This document shows positions 58,927 through 64,000 of a stretch of DNA of 64,000 bases, one piece after another (the stretch's first letter is position 1; each line of letters begins with the position of its first letter). Source of the DNA: Nocardioides flavus (ex Wang et al. 2016) (GTDB taxonomy: Bacteria; Actinomycetota; Actinomycetes; Propionibacteriales; Nocardioidaceae); assembly GCF_014653115.1 (NCBI RefSeq), contig NZ_BNAD01000002.1, positions 124,001 to 188,000 of the forward strand, in the 5' to 3' direction. Made by a program: the position numbers and the translations under genes. The notes below the pieces were generated by a model that had not been told where the DNA came from, did not search any database, and was given only the letters and a program-made list of their open reading frames with translations.

Positions 58927-59757
58927 TCACCCCGCCAGCCGTACGGTCGTGGACGCGCCCCAGATGGCCATCGACAGCAGCAGGTCGAGGACGTTGATCG
59001 CGACGATGCTGGTGCGTACGGCGCGGCCGACGGCGACGCCGACGCCGGCGGGCCCGCCGGAGGCGTTGTAGCCGTGGTAGCAGTGGATGAGGATCACGGT
59101 CACGGCGAAGACGAGGACCTTGCCGAAGGACCACAGCACGTCGCCCGGGGGCAGGAACGCGTTGAAGTAGTGGTCGTAGGTGCCGGCGGACTGGCCGTAG
59201 ATCTGGGTCACCACGAGCCGGCTGGCGAAGTAGGACGACAGCAGGCCGACGACGTAGAGCGGGATGATGGCGATCAGGCCGCCGACGACGCGGGTGGCCA
59301 CGAGGAACGGCATCGACGGGATGGCCATCACCTCGAGGGCGTCGACCTCCTCGGAGATGCGCATCGCGCCGAGCTGCGCGGTGAAGCCGCAGCCGACGGT
59401 CGCGGCGAGCGCGATGCCCGCGACGAGCGGGGCGATCTCGCGAGTGTTGAAGTAGGCCGAGACGAAGCCGGAGAAGGCGGCGGTGCCGAGCTGGTTGAGC
59501 GCGGCGTAGCCCGACAGGCCGACCTGCGCGCCGGTGAAGAAGGTCATGCCGATGATCACGCCGACGGTGCCGCCGATGACCGCGAGGGCACCCGAGCCGA
59601 GGGTGACCTCGGCGAGGATCCGCATGATCTCGCGGGGGTAGCGCGTGACCGACCGTGGCACCGACCGCAGCACCTTGAGGTGGAAGGCCAGCTGCCCGCC
59701 GAGGTCGTCGAGCGAGGACAGCGGCTTGGCGTAGACGTCCTTGAGGGCCATGGTCAT
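58927..59757 (-). CDS. yrbEB: MlaE/YrbEB-type ABC permease
   Basis: 276 residues, five to six membrane helices of the MlaE permease family (PF02405). The family signature EEVDALEVMAIPSMPFLVATRV near residue 140 (first part ISEEVDALEVM) contacts the ATPase. It forms the inner-membrane channel of the Mce lipid importer together with YrbEA. ATG 59757 overlaps the YrbEA stop (ATGA); ATG 59751 is also possible. Confidence 0.92.
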   Translation of the reverse strand: MTMALKDVYAKPLSSLDDLGGQLAFHLKVLRSVPRSVTRYPREIMRILAEVTLGSGALAVIGGTVGVIIGMTFFTGAQVGLSGYAALNQLGTAAFSGFVSAYFNTREIAPLVAGIALAATVGCGFTAQLGAMRISEEVDALEVMAIPSMPFLVATRVVGGLIAIIPLYVVGLLSSYFASRLVVTQIYGQSAGTYDHYFNAFLPPGDVLWSFGKVLVFAVTVILIHCYHGYNASGGPAGVGVAVGRAVRTSIVAINVLDLLLSMAIWGASTTVRLAG

Positions 59758-60539
59758 CCGCCCTTCGGGGGCACGACCTGGAGGTAGATCATGCTGAGGA
59801 CGAAGTTGGCCACGAACAGCAGCAGGAACGTGATCACCACGGACTCGTTGACGGCGTCGCCGACGCCCTTGGGGCCTCCGTTGGCGTTCATGCCCTTGTA
59901 GGACGCGACGATCGCCGCGATCAGGCCGAAGACCAGCGCCTTGATCAGTCCGATCCAGAGGTCGGGCAGCTGGGCCAGCGCCGTGAAGCTCGCGAGGTAG
60001 GCACCGGGGGTGCCGTCCTGGAGGATGACGTTGAAGACGTAGCCGCCGGCCACGCCGACGACGCTGACCATGCCGTTGAGGAAGAACGCGACGAGCATGC
60101 AGGCGAGGACGCGCGGCACGACGAGCCGCTGGATCGGGTCGATGCCGAGCACCATCATCGCGTCGAGCTCCTCGCGGATCTTGCGCGCGCCGAGGTCGGC
60201 GGCGATCGCGGACCCGCCGGCGCCCGCGATCAGCAGGGCGGTCCCGATGGGTGCGGCCTGCTGCACCACCGCCAGCACGGACGCGGACCCGGTGAAGGAC
60301 TGCGCGCCGAACTGCTTGATCAGCCCGCCCACCTGCAGCGCGATCACCGCGCCGAACGGGATGGCCACCAGCGCCGTCGGGACGATCGTGACGGAGGCGA
60401 TGAACCACGACTGCTGGATGAACTCCCGCAGCTGGAACGGCCGGCGGAACAGTCCGCGGAAGACGTCGAGGGCGAACGCGAACAGGTTGCCCGCGACCCC
60501 GATGGGGGCGAGCGCGCGTGAGGACAGGGAGGTGGACAC
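59754..60539 (-). CDS. yrbEA: MlaE/YrbEA-type ABC permease
   Basis: 261 residues, MlaE permease family. It has the coupling motif IREELDAMMVLGIDPIQRLV (about 130-149) and five to six membrane helices. The start is GTG 60539, 6 bp after the ATPase gene. With YrbEB it forms a heterodimeric permease in the Mce complex. Confidence 0.92.
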   Translation of the reverse strand: MSTSLSSRALAPIGVAGNLFAFALDVFRGLFRRPFQLREFIQQSWFIASVTIVPTALVAIPFGAVIALQVGGLIKQFGAQSFTGSASVLAVVQQAAPIGTALLIAGAGGSAIAADLGARKIREELDAMMVLGIDPIQRLVVPRVLACMLVAFFLNGMVSVVGVAGGYVFNVILQDGTPGAYLASFTALAQLPDLWIGLIKALVFGLIAAIVASYKGMNANGGPKGVGDAVNESVVITFLLLFVANFVLSMIYLQVVPPKGG

Positions 60540-60545
60540 GGCTCG

Positions 60546-61502
60546 TCAGACCCCCGGTGCCAGGCCGGCGTTGCTGGACTCGAACGAGCCGGGCGGCGGG
60601 GTGACGCCGTTCTCGCGGCACCACTCCCCCGCGGGTCGCTGGCTGCGGCGCGGGATGCCGTTGGAGGGGTCGAGCTGCAGCGGGATCGGCGGCAGCGGCG
60701 GCAGCTCCTGACCGGCCTCCGCGGCGAGCTCGTCGGCGTCCTTCTCCTCCGACATGCCGATCGGACCGACCCGCTGGGCGTTGAGGAACTGGCGCACGAC
60801 CGGCTCCTCGGAGCTCAGCAGCTGCTCTCGGGGTCCGAACATCGCGAGGTGGCGGTGGTAGAGCAGCCCGATGTTGTCCGGCACCGTGCGTGCGGTGTTG
60901 ATGTCGTGGGTGACGATGAGGAACGTCGCGTCGATCTGCGCGTTGAGGTCGACGATGAGCTGGTTGAGGAACGCGGTGCGCACCGGGTCGAGACCGGAGT
61001 CGGGCTCGTCGAAGAGCACGATCTCGGGGTCGAGCACGAGCGCGCGGGCGAGCCCGGCGCGCTTGCGCATGCCGCCGGAGATCTCGCCCGGCAGCTTGTC
61101 CTCGGCACCGAGGAGGCCGACGAGGTCCATCTTCTCCATGACGATCTCGCGGACTTCGGACTCCGACTTGCGGGTGTGCTCGCGCAGCGGGAAGGCGACG
61201 TTGTCGTAGAGGTTCATCGAGCCGAACATCGCGCCGTCCTGGAACAGCACGCCGAACAGCTTGCGGATCTCGTACAGCTCGCGCTCCGAGCAGCTCGCGA
61301 TGTCCGTGCCCTCGATGATGATCGAGCCCTTGTCGGGCTTCAGCAGGCCGATCAGGGTCTTGAGGAAGACCGACTTGCCGGTGCCGGACGGGCCGAGCAT
61401 CACGCAGATCTCGCCGGCCGGCACGGTCAGCGTCACGTCGCCCCAGATCAGCTGCTTGCCGAAGGACTTCGTGAGGTCGTCGACCCGGATCTCGACACCC
61501 AT
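60546..61502 (-). CDS. mkl: Mce transporter ATPase (Mkl/MlaF-like)
   Basis: 318 residues. ABC ATPase with Walker A GPSGTGKS (about 40), Q-loop LFQDGAMF, signature ISGGMRKRAGLARAL (about 140), Walker B IVLFDEPDSGLDP (about 163) and H-loop VTHDIN. Residues 245-318 form a Pro-rich extension typical of Mkl-type proteins. It powers the YrbE permeases. ATG 61502 has AGGAGGG about 6 nt upstream and is the first gene of the mce operon. Mycobacteria keep mkl alone near rpoB; here it is in the full cluster next to rpoB. Confidence 0.92.
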   Translation of the reverse strand: MGVEIRVDDLTKSFGKQLIWGDVTLTVPAGEICVMLGPSGTGKSVFLKTLIGLLKPDKGSIIIEGTDIASCSERELYEIRKLFGVLFQDGAMFGSMNLYDNVAFPLREHTRKSESEVREIVMEKMDLVGLLGAEDKLPGEISGGMRKRAGLARALVLDPEIVLFDEPDSGLDPVRTAFLNQLIVDLNAQIDATFLIVTHDINTARTVPDNIGLLYHRHLAMFGPREQLLSSEEPVVRQFLNAQRVGPIGMSEEKDADELAAEAGQELPPLPPIPLQLDPSNGIPRRSQRPAGEWCRENGVTPPPGSFESSNAGLAPGV

Positions 61503-61704
61503 CTGCACCCTCCTGACATCGCGGTCCTGACAGAGCCGCGTGGCTCCCTCCACGCTGCTACTGGGGGGTACAACGCGGCCGGGCGGCGGAGGTTACGGCC
61601 GGAGTGCGACGAGCGTCACCACTTCCAGGCCGGGGGGTGGCGCGGTGGACGAGGAGATCGTGGAGTCTGCGTTCCGGCTCCCGGCTCACGGACTCCACGC
61701 TCGT

Positions 61705-61736
61705 GTTGCGATCACCGGTCAACCGGTGATCGCAAC
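61705..61736. terminator. Perfect 15-bp palindrome after etfA
   Basis: GTTGCGATCACCGGT (61705-61719), loop CA, then its exact complement (61722-61736), 16 bp past the etfA stop. A 19-bp part is identical to a segment downstream of regX3. It is a likely terminator of etfBA and a member of a repeat family. The rest of the 61503-61751 gap holds the mce promoter region without a clear consensus. Confidence 0.65.
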
Positions 61737-61751
61737 CCTCGCGGTCGGGCC

Positions 61752-62732
61752 CTACCCCCGTCGGCGGCGGATCTCGGCGTTGACCGCAGGTACGACCTCG
61801 TGCAGGTCGCCGATGACGGCGTGGGTCGCGCGGGTGACCATCGGGGCGTCCGGGTCGGTGTTGATGGCGAGGATCGCCTTCGCGCTGCTGCACCCTGCCC
61901 AGTGCTGGATGGCGCCGCTGATGCCGCAGGGGATGTAGAGCTCGGGCGCGATGCGGCTGCCGGTCTGGCCGACCTGCTCGTGGTGCGGGCGCCAGCCCAG
62001 GGAGGTCACCACCCGCGAGACGCCGAGCGAGCCGTCGAGGAGCTCGACGAGCTCCAGCAGGTCGTCGAACCCGTCGGCCGACCCTGCCCCGCGGCCGGCA
62101 CCGACGACGACCCTGGCCGACGTCAGGGCCCCGGACAGGTCGGGCTCGGGCTCCTCGGTGGAGACGACGCGGGCGACGAGGTCGGCCTCGGCGACGGTGG
62201 GGGTCTCGACGACCAGCTCCCCAGCGCCGGGGACGTCGGCGGGCGCCGCCGGCACGGCGTGGCCGGCCACCGTGAAGACGGCGGGACGCTCCGCGAGCCG
62301 CATCTCCTCCAGGACGGCGCCGCCCACGACCTGACGGGTCACGGTGAACGGGGAGAGCCCGCCGAAGGACACCACGTTGGCGGCCATCGGCACCGCCAGC
62401 CGGGCCGCCACGTGGGCGAGCACCTCGTTGCCGCGGGGAGTGCCGGCGGCCATCACGACCACCGATCCCGCACGCTCACGCACCTCGACGAGACCGGCGG
62501 CCCAGGCCGCCCCGGAGAAGGAGTCGTACGCCGGGCCGGTCAGGGCGTGGACTCGCCGTACGCCATAGGACGCGAGCACCCCGGCCAGGGCGTCGTCAGG
62601 GGCGCCGACCAGCACGACGTCGACCGGGACGCCGCCGCCGACGGCAGCGAGGTCGCGGGCGAAGGTGACCGCCTCGCGCGAGGTCTCGACGGCCCCGCCC
62701 GCAGGCGAGACCTCGACCAGCACCAGGATCAT
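61752..62732 (-). CDS. etfA: Electron transfer flavoprotein subunit alpha
   Basis: 326 residues. The N-terminal domain (1-185) pairs with EtfB. The C-terminal FAD domain has VVGAGRGAGSADGF (about 209), GQTGSRIAPELYI (about 265), SGAIQHWAG (about 285) and INTDPDAPM (about 302). It carries electrons from dehydrogenases to the quinone pool through ETF-quinone oxidoreductase. The ATG overlaps the etfB stop by 4 bp. The neighbouring GcvT-type dehydrogenase is a likely dedicated donor. Confidence 0.95.
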   Translation of the reverse strand: MILVLVEVSPAGGAVETSREAVTFARDLAAVGGGVPVDVVLVGAPDDALAGVLASYGVRRVHALTGPAYDSFSGAAWAAGLVEVRERAGSVVVMAAGTPRGNEVLAHVAARLAVPMAANVVSFGGLSPFTVTRQVVGGAVLEEMRLAERPAVFTVAGHAVPAAPADVPGAGELVVETPTVAEADLVARVVSTEEPEPDLSGALTSARVVVGAGRGAGSADGFDDLLELVELLDGSLGVSRVVTSLGWRPHHEQVGQTGSRIAPELYIPCGISGAIQHWAGCSSAKAILAINTDPDAPMVTRATHAVIGDLHEVVPAVNAEIRRRRG

Positions 62733-63499
62733 CGCGCCAGCACCCCCAGCCGCTCGAGGAGGTCGACCACCGCCGGCGCGGCAGCGGCCCCCTCCCCCAG
62801 CACCTCGACCGTCGACGGTGACGGCGGCGGGAGCACGAGGCGTACGCGGGACGGGCCGACCGGCTCGGTGACCGGCTCCCGCTCCTCGATCAGCACCTTC
62901 TTGGCCTTCATCCGCCCGGGGACGGTGGGGTAGCGCGGCTCGACACCGCCCTCGAGGACGGTCACCACGGCCGGCAGCGGCACCCGGTACGTCTCGTGGC
63001 CGTCGGGGCCCGCGCCGCTCGCGGTCACCACGCCGTCGGCCACCGACACGGTGCTCACGCCGTTGACGACCGGCCAGCCGAGCTCGTACGCCAGCCGGAT
63101 CCCGACCTGGAAGTCGCCGGTGTCGGCGGCGTCGTTGCCCAGCAGCACCAGGTCGTGCGGGGTGCCCGCGGCAGCGTGGTCGCGGACCACCGCGGCGATC
63201 TCGCGTGCCACGTCGGCCGGTCCGTACGCCTGGGGGTCGGCGAGCACGTGGGTCGCGGCGCTGCACCCCACCGCCAGCGCGGAGCGCAGCTGCTCCACCG
63301 CGTCGGTGTCACCGAGGGTGAGGACCGTGGCCCCGCCTCCGCCGTCGGCGGCGATCCGTACGGCGAGCTCGACCGCGCCCTCCTCGTGGGCGCTCGTGGT
63401 GAAGCCGGCGAAGCGTCCGTCGACGCCCTGGCCGTCGTCGGTGAGCACCACCTCGCTCGAGGAGTCGACGACGCGCTTCACGCAGACGAGGGGGTTCAT
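62729..63499 (-). CDS. etfB: Electron transfer flavoprotein subunit beta
   Basis: 256 residues. It has the CVKRVVD N-terminus, an AMP-binding region (LLGNDAADTGDFQVG, about 120) and the recognition-loop segment PRYPTVPGRMKAKK (about 190), which docks partner dehydrogenases. It overlaps the upstream dehydrogenase stop by 4 bp, so the three genes form a coupled operon. Confidence 0.94.
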   Translation of the reverse strand: MNPLVCVKRVVDSSSEVVLTDDGQGVDGRFAGFTTSAHEEGAVELAVRIAADGGGGATVLTLGDTDAVEQLRSALAVGCSAATHVLADPQAYGPADVAREIAAVVRDHAAAGTPHDLVLLGNDAADTGDFQVGIRLAYELGWPVVNGVSTVSVADGVVTASGAGPDGHETYRVPLPAVVTVLEGGVEPRYPTVPGRMKAKKVLIEEREPVTEPVGPSRVRLVLPPPSPSTVEVLGEGAAAAPAVVDLLERLGVLAR

Positions 63500-64000
63500 C
63501 GGATGCGCTCGTTGGCGGGGTCGAGCAGCGGGGTGGCGTCGACCGAGCCGACGGTCACCGGATAGAGCTCCTCCATGTAGGACACGGCGAGCTCGTTGCC
63601 GACGACGGCCGCCTCCGGCGGGAGGTAGGCCATCAGGACGTGCTTGCCGAGCGAGGGCGCTGACCCGGCGCTCGTGACGTAGGGGTGGTGGCCGTGCCCG
63701 TCGATGAGCGTGCCGCCGTCGCGGGTCAGGATCGGCTCGCCGCCGAGCATGTAGCGCTTCGTCCCGGAGGCGGAGGTGTGGTCGTCGACGGTGAGGGTGC
63801 AGAGCACGGCCCGCGGCGCTGCCTCCCGCTGCGCGAGGTAGGCCTCCTTGCCGACGAAGTCGGCCGCCTTGACCTTGGGCCGCTGCATGCCGGCCTCGAC
63901 GATGGTCCGCTCGGAGTCGAGCTCCGCGCCGTAGGCCCGGTATCCCTTCTCGATGCGACCGGTCGTGCCGTAGACGCCGATGCCGGCCGGGACCGCGCCG
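63496..64000 (-). CDS. GcvT-type FAD dehydrogenase, C-terminal part (truncated by window edge)
   Basis: About 167 visible residues, the C-terminus of a sarcosine/dimethylglycine dehydrogenase-like protein. Seen: YGTTGRIEKGYRAYGAEL, FVGKEAYLAQREA, then a GcvT C-terminal barrel (LTVDDHTSASG, PYVTSAGSAPSLGKHVLMAYLP). Such enzymes oxidise N-methyl groups and pass electrons to ETF, and the coupled etfBA genes fit. The catalytic FAD domain is outside the window, so substrate is uncertain. Confidence 0.8.
   Translation of the reverse strand, partial: GAVPAGIGVYGTTGRIEKGYRAYGAELDSERTIVEAGMQRPKVKAADFVGKEAYLAQREAAPRAVLCTLTVDDHTSASGTKRYMLGGEPILTRDGGTLIDGHGHHPYVTSAGSAPSLGKHVLMAYLPPEAAVVGNELAVSYMEELYPVTVGSVDATPLLDPANERIR

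Overview
The window is chromosomal DNA of a very high-GC actinobacterium, most likely a member of the Nocardioidaceae (Nocardioides-like). Pointers are the mycothiol gene mshA, senX3-regX3, a SigK/RskA-type sigma/anti-sigma pair, carD, a complete mce lipid-import operon, a TTG-started rpoB, and many leaderless GTG/ATG genes with a TANNNT -10 box 6-7 nt before the start codon. There is no phage, insertion sequence, CRISPR array or plasmid gene. Genes are packed tightly: no gene-free stretch exceeds 250 bp, the longest being 61503-61751 and 50037-50270.

Region by region. 1-5007: 3' part of otsA, an FMN-type glutamate synthase-like protein, a RskA-like anti-sigma factor with its ECF sigma factor, and a secreted fasciclin protein. 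5104-12068: a PHA-synthase-like hydrolase with a histone-like tail, ung, a DOPA-type dioxygenase, pdxY, tRNA-Thr(TGT), a GH13 amylase and a DUF4032 protein. 12052-23151: metallophosphoesterase, rlmB, cysS, a C39-like peptidase, a membrane molybdopterin oxidoreductase, ispF, ispD, an IspD-like paralogue, carD, a UbiA-like protein, an LpqE-like lipoprotein and phosphoglycerate mutase. 23313-28948: phoU, senX3-regX3 with a PHO box, an EamA transporter, a YbjN protein and mshA. 29053-42346: mostly single metabolic genes, including an RNase HI fused to DUF4440, an SDR, a racemase, an OFA transporter with its small subunit, a 27-residue membrane peptide, a HOT-type alcohol dehydrogenase, a tandem NUDIX protein, two acyltransferases, a geranylgeranyl reductase and a divergent DsrE/HxlR pair. 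42492-50036: rpoC and rpoB. 50271-61502: a full mce operon (ATPase, two YrbE permeases, MceA-F, two Mce-associated proteins). 61752-64000: etfA, etfB and the 3' end of a GcvT-type dehydrogenase that probably feeds electrons to the ETF.

The most interesting observation is the IspD pair at 19285-20548. The plus-strand IspD keeps the CTP-binding and same-chain catalytic residues but lacks the dimer-arm Thr and Arg. The minus-strand IspD-like protein beside carD keeps exactly those arm residues but has lost the CTP-binding motif and catalytic lysines. In known IspD homodimers the arm residues act in the partner's active site, so the two may form an obligate heterodimer. Other notable items are three very short divergent leaderless promoter pairs, dispersed palindromic repeats (one captured inside a coding sequence), and a J-like domain without HPD fused to a Mce-associated protein.
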